This document shows positions 27,037 to 35,813 of a DNA stretch of 64,000 nt, in pieces. The position numbers were made by a program, and so were the translations under genes. Positions within the stretch are counted from its first letter, which is position 1. The number at the start of each line of letters is the position of its first letter. Origin of the DNA: Acidimicrobiales bacterium (lineage in GTDB: Bacteria > Actinomycetota > Acidimicrobiia > Acidimicrobiales > Palsa-688); the NCBI GenBank assembly GCA_035533095.1, contig DATLUM010000011.1:53690-117689 (forward strand), written 5' to 3'. The notes under the pieces were generated by a model. It searched no databases, was not told the origin of the DNA, and saw only the letters and a program-made list of their open reading frames with translations.

Positions 27037-27654
27037 TTAGCGGCCGGAGAGGATCGCCGGCAGGAACATGCGCCGCAAGTGCTCACGTCGCTCCGCCCGC
27101 CCGCGCTGTTGCACGTCACCCATCGCAGCAAACGACACGATCGTTCGCATCGCCCACTCGGTGATATCCGCATCCGTGATGTCCGAGCGGATGAGGCCAG
27201 CTTTGCGTGCCGGGGCGAGGCGCTGGCTCATGAACTCGACGAAGCTCTGGAACCACTCGTCCTGGTGCGGCGCGGTGCTCGTGTGCACGGCGACTATGTC
27301 CTCGATGCCGAAAGCGGCAGCCATGATCTCGCTGTTGCGGCACTCGTCGATGCTCAACATGAGGCCCTCGACGAGAGCGTCCTCGACGTCGCGCATCTTG
27401 GCCAGCCGCTTGTCCAGCCGCTCGAGGAAACGGGTCCACTCGCGGTAGACGACCGCGGCGATCAGATCGTTTTTGGTGCCGACGTAGCGGTAGGCGGTGG
27501 TGCGGGGTACCCGGGCCGCCCGGATGACGTCGTCCATGGTGGTCTGGGTGATGCCGAGCTGGTGGAAGCACGACTCGGCCGCGTCGAGCAAACGGGTGTG
27601 GACATCCTCCCGGCGCCGTACGCGGGGTGCGGGAGCGGTCGTGTCTACCGGCAT
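27037..27654 (-). CDS. TetR family regulator
   Basis: Regulator of 205 aa with the helix-turn-helix ITQTTMDDVIRAARVPRTTAYRYVGTKNDLIAAVVYREW near residues 35-72. The rest is a ligand-binding helical domain. ATG 27654 is used because the upstream frame is not domain-like. It is divergent from the SCP2/deacylase/flavoprotein operon (145 bp between starts) and adjacent to the exporter pair, and could control either. Confidence 0.92.
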   Translation of the reverse strand: MPVDTTAPAPRVRRREDVHTRLLDAAESCFHQLGITQTTMDDVIRAARVPRTTAYRYVGTKNDLIAAVVYREWTRFLERLDKRLAKMRDVEDALVEGLMLSIDECRNSEIMAAAFGIEDIVAVHTSTAPHQDEWFQSFVEFMSQRLAPARKAGLIRSDITDADITEWAMRTIVSFAAMGDVQQRGRAERREHLRRMFLPAILSGR

Positions 27655-27798
27655 CGGCGCCAATCCTAGCTGCCGTAGTGGAACAAAACCGTCTTGACGT
27701 ACCACTCGCCGGAAAGTAACAATGTGGAACACATAGACGATTTTGATCCATCTGCTCCGGGGCCGGCCCGGGCCGGTGGGAGGAAGGAGTTGGATCGA

Positions 27799-28176
27799 AT
27801 GGGCCACCCGTTTCTGTCGGAGGACTGGTTCACCGCGGTGAAGGCACTCGACGCGCCGGAGCCGCCCGCGGCGATGCAGGGCCTGCTCGTGAACATGGAG
27901 GTGACCGACGGGCCCGACGGGGACGTGCGGATCCATCTCGACTCGGGGCGCTTCGAGCTGGGCCACGTCGAAGGGGCGCCGACCACCGTCGCGGTTCCAT
28001 ACGCGGTGGCCAAGCAGATGTTCGTGGACCAGGACCAGCAGGCGGCGATGCAGGCATTCATGTCCGGCAAGATCAGGGTCACGGGCGACATGACCAAGCT
28101 GATGACGCTGCAGATGGTTCAGCCCACGCCCGAGCAGGTGGCGTTCCAGGCCAAGATCATCGACCTGACGGCGTAA
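27799..28176 (+). CDS. SCP2 sterol-binding domain protein
   Basis: Small protein (125 aa) made of one SCP2 domain, which binds hydrophobic ligands such as sterols or acyl-CoAs. Pattern: VRIHLDSGRFELGHVEGAPTT, AMQAFMSGKIRVTGDMTKLMTLQ, the latter being the highly conserved SCP2 block (GKIKVxGDMxKLM). ATG 27799 has AGGAAGGAG ten bases upstream. First gene of a three-gene operon with the deacylase and flavoprotein. Confidence 0.88.
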   Translation: MGHPFLSEDWFTAVKALDAPEPPAAMQGLLVNMEVTDGPDGDVRIHLDSGRFELGHVEGAPTTVAVPYAVAKQMFVDQDQQAAMQAFMSGKIRVTGDMTKLMTLQMVQPTPEQVAFQAKIIDLTA

Positions 28177-28190
28177 GGAGAAGCTCCCAT

Positions 28191-29921
28191 ATGCACGACC
28201 TCGTGATCCGCGGCGGCAAGATCGTGGACGGCACCGGCGGCCCGTCTTTTACCGGAGACATCGCCGTAGACGGCGGCCGCATCACCGCCGTCGGTGAGGT
28301 CACCGGCGCCGGCAGGCGGGAGATCGACGCCGACGGCCTGATCGTCACCCCCGGCTGGGTCGACGTCCACACCCACTACGACGGGCAGGTGACGTGGGAC
28401 CCGGAGGTGTCGCCTTCGGGCTGGCACGGTGTGACCACCGTCGTGGTCGGCAACTGCGGGGTCGGCTTCGCGCCGGCGCGCCCCGGCGAACGGGACTGGC
28501 TCATCCAGCTGATGGAGGGTGTCGAGGACATCCCCGGCACCGCCCTCGCCGAGGGCATGACGTGGCGGTGGGAGACGTTCGGCGAGTACCTCGACGAGGT
28601 CGAGCGCATGCCGAGGATCCTCGACGTGGCGGCGATGGTGCCCCACGGCGCCCTTCGGGCGTACGTGCTCGGCGGCGACCGCAACAACGACGCAGCCTCC
28701 GACGAAGACATCGCTCTCATGGCCAAGCTCGCTGCGGAAGCGGTGGACGCCGGCGCGGTCGGCGTGTCGACGACCCGGACGCTCGCCCACATGGCCAAGG
28801 ACGGCTCGCCGGCCGCCGGCACGTTCGCGCCACCGGAGGAGTTGATCGCGATCGGGCTGGCACTCAAGGGCGCCGGCCGGCGGGTGTTCTCGGTTGTCAG
28901 TGAGAACCTCTTCGACTCGCGTGCGGAGCCTGAGTTCCAGTGGATGGCGGAGCTGTCGCGCCGCGCCCGCATCCCGGTCACCTACATGGTCCTCGACATC
29001 CCCTTCCAGCCCGGAGGATGGCGGCGCGCGCTCGATCGCGGCCTCGAGTTGAACCGCGACGGTGCATGGTTGGTGCCGCAGGTGGCCGGGAAGCCGGCGT
29101 CGCTCATGGTCGGGTGGGAGTCGACCTACCACCTCTTCACGGGTCACGAGCACTACCAGCCGCTCGCGGATCTGCCCCACGACGAGAAGATCGCCCGCCT
29201 GCGCGACCCCGAGGTGCGCCGGGCCATCCTCTCGGAACCGCTGAGCTTCACCAACCCGTTCGTCGCGATCGTCCACGCGCAGCTCGCAAACCGCAACCTC
29301 TACCCGCTGGGTGACCCGCCCGACTACGAGCCTCGCCGAGAGGACAGTGTCGCGGCGATCGCCGAGCGGCTCGGGGTCCCGCCAGTCGAGGCCGCATACG
29401 ACCTGATGCTCGAGCGCGACGGGCACGAGCTGCTGTACACGCCTTTGCTGGGTTACACCGACGGCAACCTCGACGCCATTCGCGAAGGGCTCGTGCACCC
29501 GTCGACGGTGCTGGGGCTGTCGGATGGCGGCGCGCACGTCGGGTTCATATGCGACGGGACCATGCCCACGTTCATGCTGACCCACTGGGTGCGCGACCGC
29601 AGCCAGGGTGAGCGCATCCCGCTCGAGCACGCCGTGCACGCGCAGACCGAGCGGACCGCGCGGTTGTTCGGGTTCGACGACAGGGGAGTGCTCAAGCCCG
29701 GTTACGTCGCCGACGTGAACGTCATCGACCTCGACAACCTCGCACTCGGCCCGGTTCGCTTCGCGTACGACCTGCCCGCCGGCGGCAAGCGCCTGATGCA
29801 GAAGGCGACCGGGTACGTGGCGACGGTGAAGTCGGGTGCCGTGGTGCGCGAGCGCGACGAGTCGACCGGCGAGCGCCCGGGCGTCCTGCTGCGCGGCCCG
29901 CAGCCGGCGCCGGCGGCTTGA
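28191..29921 (+). CDS. N-acyl-D-amino-acid deacylase family amidohydrolase
   Basis: Metal-dependent amidohydrolase of 576 aa. The metal-binding motif is GWVDVHTHYDGQVTWDP near residue 60, with VVVGNCGVGFAP after it as in D-aminoacylases, and a catalytic Asp in GLSDGGAHVGFICD near residue 445. The short beta domain at the start (LVIRGGKIVDGTGGP) and the end (VLKPGYVADVNVIDL) completes the composite fold. Members cut N-acyl-D-amino acids, but the branch is broad and other cyclic amides are possible. A ribosome binding site AAGGAG precedes ATG by about ten bases. Middle gene of the SCP2-deacylase-flavoprotein operon. Confidence 0.87.
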   Translation: MHDLVIRGGKIVDGTGGPSFTGDIAVDGGRITAVGEVTGAGRREIDADGLIVTPGWVDVHTHYDGQVTWDPEVSPSGWHGVTTVVVGNCGVGFAPARPGERDWLIQLMEGVEDIPGTALAEGMTWRWETFGEYLDEVERMPRILDVAAMVPHGALRAYVLGGDRNNDAASDEDIALMAKLAAEAVDAGAVGVSTTRTLAHMAKDGSPAAGTFAPPEELIAIGLALKGAGRRVFSVVSENLFDSRAEPEFQWMAELSRRARIPVTYMVLDIPFQPGGWRRALDRGLELNRDGAWLVPQVAGKPASLMVGWESTYHLFTGHEHYQPLADLPHDEKIARLRDPEVRRAILSEPLSFTNPFVAIVHAQLANRNLYPLGDPPDYEPRREDSVAAIAERLGVPPVEAAYDLMLERDGHELLYTPLLGYTDGNLDAIREGLVHPSTVLGLSDGGAHVGFICDGTMPTFMLTHWVRDRSQGERIPLEHAVHAQTERTARLFGFDDRGVLKPGYVADVNVIDLDNLALGPVRFAYDLPAGGKRLMQKATGYVATVKSGAVVRERDESTGERPGVLLRGPQPAPAA

Positions 29922-29931
29922 CCGGCAAATC

Positions 29932-31260
29932 ATGCCGGTCATGAACGTCGTCGTGGTGGGCGCGGGCGCCGGAGGGCTCGCGGCGGCACTGACGTTGTCG
30001 CGCGCGGGTCACCGGGTGACGGTCCTGGAGCGCGACACGACCGAGGTACCGGCCCGGTTCGAGGACGCGTTCGCCTGGAACCGCAAGGGAGCCCCGCAGT
30101 TCCACCACTCGCACGTCTTCCTGCCGCGGCTGCGCAACACGTTGCGCGATCGCTACCCGGACGTGCTCGAGGGGCTGGCCGATCACGGTGTTCCCGAGGC
30201 TTCGATGGCCCCGCTGATGGGCATCGACGCGGGTACGCCCGGTGCCGGCGATCTCGTTGCGCTGCCTTGCCGGCGGACCACCTACGAGTGGGTGCTTCGC
30301 AAGATGGTGATGGCCGACGACTCGGTGCAGTTCCGGAGCGGGACCGTCACCGGGGTCGCGGCCGACACGTCGCGCTCGGGTCCTGCCCACGTGACGGGTG
30401 TCTTGGTAGAAGACGGCAGTCGGGTGGCTGCAGATCTTGTTGTCGCGAGCACCGGCCGGCGCGGCGACGTGCCCGGCTGGTTGGCTGAGCTCGGCATCAA
30501 CGTTGGCGAGGAGTCGCAGGAATCGCCGGCCACCTACGCCACCCGCTTCTACCGGCTGCGTGACGGCGCCGAGGCGCGCCCCGGTGGGTACCGGCTAGGG
30601 CGCTACGACGGGGTGGGCTTCGGGATCTTCCCGGCCGACAACGACACCCACTCGGTGAGCCTCTTCGTGCGTCCCGACGACACCGCACGGCGCCGGCGGG
30701 TCCTCGACACTGAACGCTTCGACGAGGCTTGCTTGGGCGTACCTGAGGCAGCGCCGTACGTCGATCCCGACGCGGTGGAGCCGATAACCCCGGTCAACCC
30801 CATGGCCGGGTTGATCAACCGGTTGCGCACGTTCACCGACAGCAGCGGGCTGCCGCTGGTCGCTGGGTTCGTGGCGCTGGGCGACGCGTACCAGGTGACC
30901 AACCCCACCTACGGCAGGGGTTGTTCGCTGGCGATGATGCAGGCCGTCCATCTGGCCGACGCCCTTAGCGATCACGGCGGCGACGAGGTCGCAGTGGTCC
31001 AGGCCTACGAGGCGGCCGCTGCCCTCGAGATCCGGCCTTGGTACTACCTGTCGGTGCTGGCCGACCAGGTGTCGGCGGCGTCGGACAGGGGAGGGGACCT
31101 GACCCTTGGGTCGAACGTGATGCCGCGGGCGGGTGACCCTGAGACGCAGCTGGCTTTCGCGAGGGTGTTCTCGTTGCTCGATCCGCCGGACCAGCTCTAC
31201 CGGAACCCGGAGCTGACCAGGCTCCTCACCCAGCCGCCGCTGCAGCTCAGCCCCGCCTGA
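29932..31260 (+). CDS. FAD-dependent monooxygenase/oxidoreductase
   Basis: Flavoprotein of 442 aa, paralogous to the one at 13046-14452. Rossmann motif VVVVGAGAGGLAAALTLSRAG at the start, GHRVTVLERD, the DLVVASTGRRGDVP strand, and the later FAD contact FVALGDAYQVTNPTYGRGCSLAMMQA. Both paralogues share the NPTYGRG / NPSLGRG block in place of the usual hydroxylase motif. Starts at 29932 (used) or 29941. Ten bases after the deacylase gene; likely substrate unknown. Confidence 0.85.
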   Translation: MPVMNVVVVGAGAGGLAAALTLSRAGHRVTVLERDTTEVPARFEDAFAWNRKGAPQFHHSHVFLPRLRNTLRDRYPDVLEGLADHGVPEASMAPLMGIDAGTPGAGDLVALPCRRTTYEWVLRKMVMADDSVQFRSGTVTGVAADTSRSGPAHVTGVLVEDGSRVAADLVVASTGRRGDVPGWLAELGINVGEESQESPATYATRFYRLRDGAEARPGGYRLGRYDGVGFGIFPADNDTHSVSLFVRPDDTARRRRVLDTERFDEACLGVPEAAPYVDPDAVEPITPVNPMAGLINRLRTFTDSSGLPLVAGFVALGDAYQVTNPTYGRGCSLAMMQAVHLADALSDHGGDEVAVVQAYEAAAALEIRPWYYLSVLADQVSAASDRGGDLTLGSNVMPRAGDPETQLAFARVFSLLDPPDQLYRNPELTRLLTQPPLQLSPA

Positions 31261-31491
31261 GTCCCCGCGGGTCGATCACCCCTTGGCGAACCGGTCGATG
31301 GTCGTCGAGGTATTTGAGTGGATGGCGGCCGTCGACGTTGCCGAGCAACCCGATGACGTTGTAGCCGAGGAGCTCCTGCGGGCGCCGCGGTGGCGGTCGA
31401 AGGGACCGGTTTGGCCGGCGAGCAGGAGTTTCCAGCGGCGGATGTGCTCGACGTTCTGGGCGGTCTTCCTGGCCTTCTTTGTAGGCCTGCC

Positions 31492-32460
31492 CTACCCCGC
31501 GTGGGTCTGGAACGTCCGGCGGTACGAGGTCGGCGAGGTCCCGAGGACGCCACGGAACTGGGTGCGCATGTTCGTCGCGCTGCCGAGACCGCTCGCGTCG
31601 GCAACCTGGTCGACCGCCAGATCTGTCGTCTCGAGAAGACGTTGCGCAAGAAGGACTCTTTGACGCAGGACCCACTGGTGCGGCGTCATGCCGATCGACT
31701 CCCGGAAACGGCGTGCGAAGGTCCGCGAGCTCATCGCGGCTCGGTGAGCGAGTTGCTCGACGCTCAGGTCATCGTCCAGGTGCGACGCCGCCCATTCGAG
31801 GGTCCCGGCGAAGAGGTCAACGCCGGAGGCGGTCGGGATGGGCGACGAGATGAACTGCGCCTGACCTCCTGAGCGGTGCGGTGGCATGACGAGCTCGCGC
31901 GCAACCTCGTTGGCTACGTGCGCGCCGAAATCACGTTGGACGATGTGCAGGCAGAGGTCGATGCACGCGGCGCTGCCCGCGGATGTGAGGATGTCCTGCC
32001 CGTCCACGTAAAGCACGCAGGGGTCGACGTTGATCGACGGGTAACGCTTGGCGAGGTTGCTCGTCTGGCTCCAGTGGGTGGTCGCGGTGCGCCCGTCGAG
32101 CAGACCGGCCTCGGCGAGCACGAAGGCCCCCGTGCACAGCGACAGGATGCGAGCGCCCCGGCGGTGGGCCTGGCGGAGCGCTGCGAACAGCTCGGGGTCC
32201 TTCTGGGTCATCGGTGGCACCACGACCGTTCCCGCCCGGCGGAGCGCGGTCAGAGGCTCCACGTCGGTGATCGTCAGGCCGGGCATCTGCGTTGCGAACG
32301 GCGGCTCGGCGGCGCTGCAGAGGACGGAGCGGTACCACGGGACGCCGAGGTAGGAGAAGTCGGTGCCGAACACCTCCCAGGCGGCCGCGAGCTCGAAGAC
32401 GCTCACACCCGGCCCCGTCACCATCGCGACGAGCGGGCGCCGGGTTGTCAGCCGGCGCAC
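31492..32460 (-). CDS. GlxA-like transcriptional regulator (DJ-1/PfpI + AraC HTH)
   Basis: Regulator of 322 aa. Residues about 8-180 form a class I glutamine-amidotransferase-like (DJ-1/PfpI) domain with ARILSLCTGAFVLAEAGLLDGR, where the Cys is in the nucleophile-elbow position; residues about 215-315 form two AraC helix-turn-helix units (LSVEQLAHRAAMSSRTFARRFRESIG and VDQVADASGLGSATNMRTQFRGVLG). GTG 32460 is preferred because the upstream alternative at 32499 lengthens an overlap with a small gene. Often such proteins sense nitrogenous or carbonyl compounds. Target genes unknown; the pca operon lies divergently to the right. Confidence 0.9.
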   Translation of the reverse strand: MRRLTTRRPLVAMVTGPGVSVFELAAAWEVFGTDFSYLGVPWYRSVLCSAAEPPFATQMPGLTITDVEPLTALRRAGTVVVPPMTQKDPELFAALRQAHRRGARILSLCTGAFVLAEAGLLDGRTATTHWSQTSNLAKRYPSINVDPCVLYVDGQDILTSAGSAACIDLCLHIVQRDFGAHVANEVARELVMPPHRSGGQAQFISSPIPTASGVDLFAGTLEWAASHLDDDLSVEQLAHRAAMSSRTFARRFRESIGMTPHQWVLRQRVLLAQRLLETTDLAVDQVADASGLGSATNMRTQFRGVLGTSPTSYRRTFQTHAG

Positions 32461-32654
32461 GCGGCTGCCTGCCGGTCGTTCGCGAGGGCGGTGCCCCATC
32501 GGACGAGCACGCGTCCGACGGCCGCCCTCACCGTCGTTGCGTGGTGAGGTCCGGTGGTGGGTCGCGGTGGGGTCGCGCCGGTGGTGGTGCCGAGGGCGCG
32601 GAGCTGGTTGGCGTGCTCCCGGGCCACGTCCAGGAGGAATTCTGCGGGGATCAT
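32448..32654 (-). CDS. small hypothetical protein (68 aa)
   Basis: A short protein with an N-terminal helix MIPAEFLLDVAREHANQL, a Pro/Thr-rich middle and a second helix VRAAVGRVLVRWGTALAND. Two-helix small proteins of this kind with a C-terminal VGRxLxRxGxxLA block are seen as conserved hypotheticals in actinomycetes; that recognition is from memory and uncertain. ATG 32654 is chosen; an upstream ATG at 32726 is in frame. Its end overlaps the regulator start by 13 bases, suggesting coupling. Confidence 0.5.
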   Translation of the reverse strand: MIPAEFLLDVAREHANQLRALGTTTGATPPRPTTGPHHATTVRAAVGRVLVRWGTALANDRQAAACAG

Positions 32655-32809
32655 GACTCCATTCTGGAGGTGGCGGGGTGCCTCTGCCACTGGCAGATGT
32701 GCCATCGTCCGAAATAATTCTGCCACTCTTCCACGTCTCTATGTCGGTGAGGGCAGATCGGTCGCAAGAGTGTCAGTCGGGTCGCGGCCGCGTGTATCCG
32801 CCCTGACGA

Positions 32810-32878
32810 TTGACACCCAGGCCCCGATGGAGCACACTGCGGGTGTTCACATAGCGGTTAAGCGTTCGCCATACGAAC
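32810..32878 (+). promoter_or_regulatory. promoter with IclR-type operator for the pca/ABC operon
   Basis: A TTGACA -35 hexamer lies at 32810-32815; the -10 region about 17 bases on (CACACT) is weak. Downstream, at 32864-32878, is the perfect inverted repeat GTTCG-CCATA-CGAAC. Dyads with TTCG...CGAA arms and 5-base spacing are typical IclR-family operators. The site ends 29 bases before the ATG of the substrate-binding protein, in a good position for control by the IclR gene at the operon's end. Confidence 0.65.
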
Positions 32879-32907
32879 AGTAGGCCGCCTGAGTCAGGGG
32901 GACTCAC

Positions 32908-34341
32908 ATGGATCAGGAGGCAGCACCGGATCGGGAGTCACTATTTCCCGTGACGTCCACAGAGGGTCAGGGGACAGGAGGTGCTGCTCCGCTCACCCGG
33001 CGGAACGCGCTCAAGATCTTCGGGTCCGGCGTCGTGGCCCTCGGCATGGGTGGCCTCCTCGAGGCTTGCACCTCGTCTACGAAGACGCCAGGGACATCCG
33101 GTACCACGGCAGCCGGTGGAGGCAGCGGAGGCAACGTCATCCGCATCGGCTACGTGAGCCCCAAGACGGGGGCGCTCGCCGGCTTTTCGCTGTCGGACGA
33201 TTTCGTCTTGAGCAAGGTTCGATCGACGGCTGCGTACAAGGGGCTCAAGATCGGGGGCACCACCTACTCGATCCAGATCATCGAGGCCGACAGCCAGTCG
33301 GACCCGAACCGGGCCGCACAGGTCGCTCAGCAACTGATCAACCAGAACCACGTCGACATCATCGTCACGAGCTCCGCTCCGGAGACGACGAACCCGGTGG
33401 CGACCGCGTGCGAGCAGCTGCAGACTCCGTGCCTGTCGACCGTCGTACCGTGGGAAGCATGGTACGGGGGTCTCGGCGGGAACCCAGGGTCGCCGACAAA
33501 GACGTTCACCTACAACACGATGTTCTTCTTCGGCATGAAGGAGTTCGCTGGAACCTTCCTGCCGATGTGGGACCGCATCCAGTCGTCGACGGGAGCGGCG
33601 AAGGTGTTCGGAGGGGCGTTTCCCAACGACACCGACGGCAACGCGTTCAGGGCGGGGTTCCCTCCCTTTGCCGAGGCGAAGGGCTACCGGTTCGTCGACG
33701 GGGGCGCGTACACCGACGGCACCACCGACTTCAGCTCGATGATCGACAAGCTCAAGTCGTCGGGCTCGCAGTTCTTCGTCAACGCGCCGCTGCCCCCCGA
33801 CTTCAACACATTCTGGAAGCAGGCATCGCAGCGGGGATACCGGCCGAAGCTTGCCACCGTGGCGAAGGTGCTGCTGTTCCCTGCAGACGTGGTGGCGCTC
33901 GGAAGTCTTGCGAGCAACATCGCCACCGACGCATGGTGGACCCCGTTCGCCCCCAACAAGTCGTCGCTCAGCGGTGAGACGGCCAAGCAGTTCGCCCTCG
34001 ACTACCAGAACCAGTCGGGGAGCCAGTGGGTGCAGTCGATGGGCTCCGCTTACTCGCTCTTCGAGGTCGCGGTCGAGGCGCTTAAGGCCGTCACCGACCC
34101 GCACGACAAGGCGGCGGTCGCCGACGCGCTCCACAAGGTCCACTACTCCGGCATGTGCGGATCGATCGACTTCACTTCGGGACCCGCCCCGGGCGTCGGG
34201 ATCATCCCGCCCGTCGGCATCCAGTGGAAGCCGGGTACGGGCACGCTCGGCAAGGCCTACCAGTTCGAGGCGTTCGTCGTGGACAACTCGATGAACCCGT
34301 CGACACCGCTCAACGGGACGCTCACAGCTACGTTCTCCTGA
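32908..34341 (+). CDS. ABC importer substrate-binding lipoprotein (branched-chain amino acid type)
   Basis: Extracytoplasmic receptor of 477 aa. The signal sequence has twin arginines (TRRNALKIFGSG, residues 30-41) and a lipobox LLEAC near residue 54, so it is probably Tat-exported and lipid-anchored. The mature part has the two-lobe Peripla_BP_6 fold with IRIGYVSPKTGALAGF at its start and the VDIIVTSSAPETTNPVA hinge region. Ribosome binding site AGGGGGA precedes ATG. In this operon context the ligand is likely an aromatic acid such as protocatechuate, hydroxybenzoate or vanillate rather than leucine. Confidence 0.93.
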   Translation: MDQEAAPDRESLFPVTSTEGQGTGGAAPLTRRNALKIFGSGVVALGMGGLLEACTSSTKTPGTSGTTAAGGGSGGNVIRIGYVSPKTGALAGFSLSDDFVLSKVRSTAAYKGLKIGGTTYSIQIIEADSQSDPNRAAQVAQQLINQNHVDIIVTSSAPETTNPVATACEQLQTPCLSTVVPWEAWYGGLGGNPGSPTKTFTYNTMFFFGMKEFAGTFLPMWDRIQSSTGAAKVFGGAFPNDTDGNAFRAGFPPFAEAKGYRFVDGGAYTDGTTDFSSMIDKLKSSGSQFFVNAPLPPDFNTFWKQASQRGYRPKLATVAKVLLFPADVVALGSLASNIATDAWWTPFAPNKSSLSGETAKQFALDYQNQSGSQWVQSMGSAYSLFEVAVEALKAVTDPHDKAAVADALHKVHYSGMCGSIDFTSGPAPGVGIIPPVGIQWKPGTGTLGKAYQFEAFVVDNSMNPSTPLNGTLTATFS

Positions 34342-34344
34342 GCG

Positions 34345-35088
34345 GTGCCGGCGCTCCTCGAGCTGCGCTCGCTGTCAAAGCGGTTCGGACAGGTCGTCAT
34401 CGCCGACGACCTGTCCCTGACCGTTCGGGAAGGCGAGACGGTCGGGATCGTCGGGCCGAATGGGGCCGGCAAGACCACGTTGTTCGGGCTCATCTCCGGG
34501 GATCTCGAGGTCGACTCGGGCTCGGTACTGCTGGACGGCCTGGACCTCGCCGGCGCCGGCGCGGCCCAGCGGTGCCGGCGGGGGATCGGCCGCACGTACC
34601 AGGTGCCCCGCCCGTTCGAGGGGTTGACCGTCTTCGAGAACGTCCTGGTCGCCGCCCAGCAGGGCGGCGGGCTGGGGCGCCAGGACAGCTACCGCCGCGC
34701 CCTGGAGACCCTCGAACGCGCCCGGCTCGGAGGCTCCGCCAACCGGCTGGCCGGGTCGCTGGGGCTCCTCGAGCGCAAGCGGCTCGAGCTTGCGCGGGCT
34801 CTCGCGACCCGGCCCCGGCTTCTTCTCCTCGACGAGGTCGCCGGCGGTCTCACGGATCCCGAGGTGACCGAGCTCGTCGACATAGTGCGCGGTGCCCGCG
34901 AGGAGGGCATGGCTGTGATCTGGATCGAGCACGTCGTGCGCGCCCTGCTCGCCACAGTCGAGAGGCTCATCTGCCTCGCGGCTGGCCACCTGGTGGCGGA
35001 TGGCGTCCCAGGCGAGGTGATCGAGGACCCGAGAGTGCGCGAGCTGTATCTGGGAGCCGACACGGCGGTCGGGGCGATCCCGGAATGA
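34345..35088 (+). CDS. ABC importer ATP-binding protein, LivG type
   Basis: ATPase of 247 aa. Walker A GPNGAGKTT near residue 38, Walker B LLLLDEVAGGL, and H-loop WIEHVVRAL. The signature region reads SLGLLERKRLELARAL, the LLE.KRLE variant common in HAAT-family LivG proteins instead of LSGGQ. Starts with GTG three bases after the receptor gene stop and overlaps the next gene by 4 bases. Confidence 0.93.
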   Translation: MPALLELRSLSKRFGQVVIADDLSLTVREGETVGIVGPNGAGKTTLFGLISGDLEVDSGSVLLDGLDLAGAGAAQRCRRGIGRTYQVPRPFEGLTVFENVLVAAQQGGGLGRQDSYRRALETLERARLGGSANRLAGSLGLLERKRLELARALATRPRLLLLDEVAGGLTDPEVTELVDIVRGAREEGMAVIWIEHVVRALLATVERLICLAAGHLVADGVPGEVIEDPRVRELYLGADTAVGAIPE

Positions 35089-35813
35089 CCTCGTCCCTGC
35101 TGAGCGTCAGAGACCTGACCGTCCACCACGGGCAGTTGTGTGCGGTCCGGGACTTCTCCCTCGACGTGGCCGAGGGCGAGGTCGTCGCGATCATCGGGGC
35201 GAACGGCGCCGGAAAGTCCACCCTCCTCAGGACCATGGCCGGCCTGCACTCCCAGACCTCGGGCAGCATCGCCCTCGGCGGCAAGGACCTCGGGAAGCTG
35301 CGGCCGGACCAGCGGCTCGCGGAGGGATTGGCTCTTGTGCCCGAAGGGCGGCGCCTCTTCCCGTCGCTCACAGTCGAGGAGAACCTGCGCGTGGGCACCC
35401 ACCGCGCACGCAGTGGTCCGTTCGACATCGAGAAGGTCTACGAGACCTTTCCCTGGATGCTCGAACGGCGCCGGCAGCCGGCCGCCCTGCTGTCGGGCGG
35501 CGAGCAGCAGGCGGTGGCGGTCGGCCGGGCGCTCGTCGCCAATCCGAGGGTGCTGCTGTTCGACGAGCTGTCACTCGGCCTGTCACCCATCGCTGCCAAG
35601 ACCATCTACTCGATCCTGCCCAAGCTGGTGGACGGAGGCATGACGATCGTCATCGTCGAGCAGGACCTCGGTCTGGCGCTTCAAGCCGCTTCCCGGGTGC
35701 AGTGCCTCCTCGAGGGGCGGGTGGTTCTCGAAGGAGAGGCCAGTGGCCTCGACCGCGTGGCGATCGAGGCGGCGTACTTCGGTGTGGGAACCCGGGCAGG
35801 GACGTCGCTGTGA
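35085..35813 (+). CDS. ABC importer ATP-binding protein, LivF type
   Basis: ATPase of 242 aa, second NBD of the importer. Walker A GANGAGKST, the LivF-specific ALVPEGRRLFPSLTVEENL block, signature LLSGGEQQAVAVGRAL, and Walker B VLLFDELSLGLSP. ATG overlaps the LivG stop (ATGA), and its own end overlaps the permease GTG by 4 bases, indicating tight translational coupling through the importer genes. Confidence 0.94.
   Translation: MTSSLLSVRDLTVHHGQLCAVRDFSLDVAEGEVVAIIGANGAGKSTLLRTMAGLHSQTSGSIALGGKDLGKLRPDQRLAEGLALVPEGRRLFPSLTVEENLRVGTHRARSGPFDIEKVYETFPWMLERRRQPAALLSGGEQQAVAVGRALVANPRVLLFDELSLGLSPIAAKTIYSILPKLVDGGMTIVIVEQDLGLALQAASRVQCLLEGRVVLEGEASGLDRVAIEAAYFGVGTRAGTSL

Noticed and set aside
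31261..31491. Minus-strand frame with KKARKTAQNVEHIRRWKLLLAGQTG, suspected transposase or HTH remnant
   Set aside because: No start codon, breaks quickly and matches no family I can name; left unannotated.
34746..34790. LivG signature motif thought degenerate, suggesting an inactive ATPase
   Set aside because: The SLGLLERKRLELAR form is a normal variant in branched-chain-type ATPases; Walker A and B are intact.
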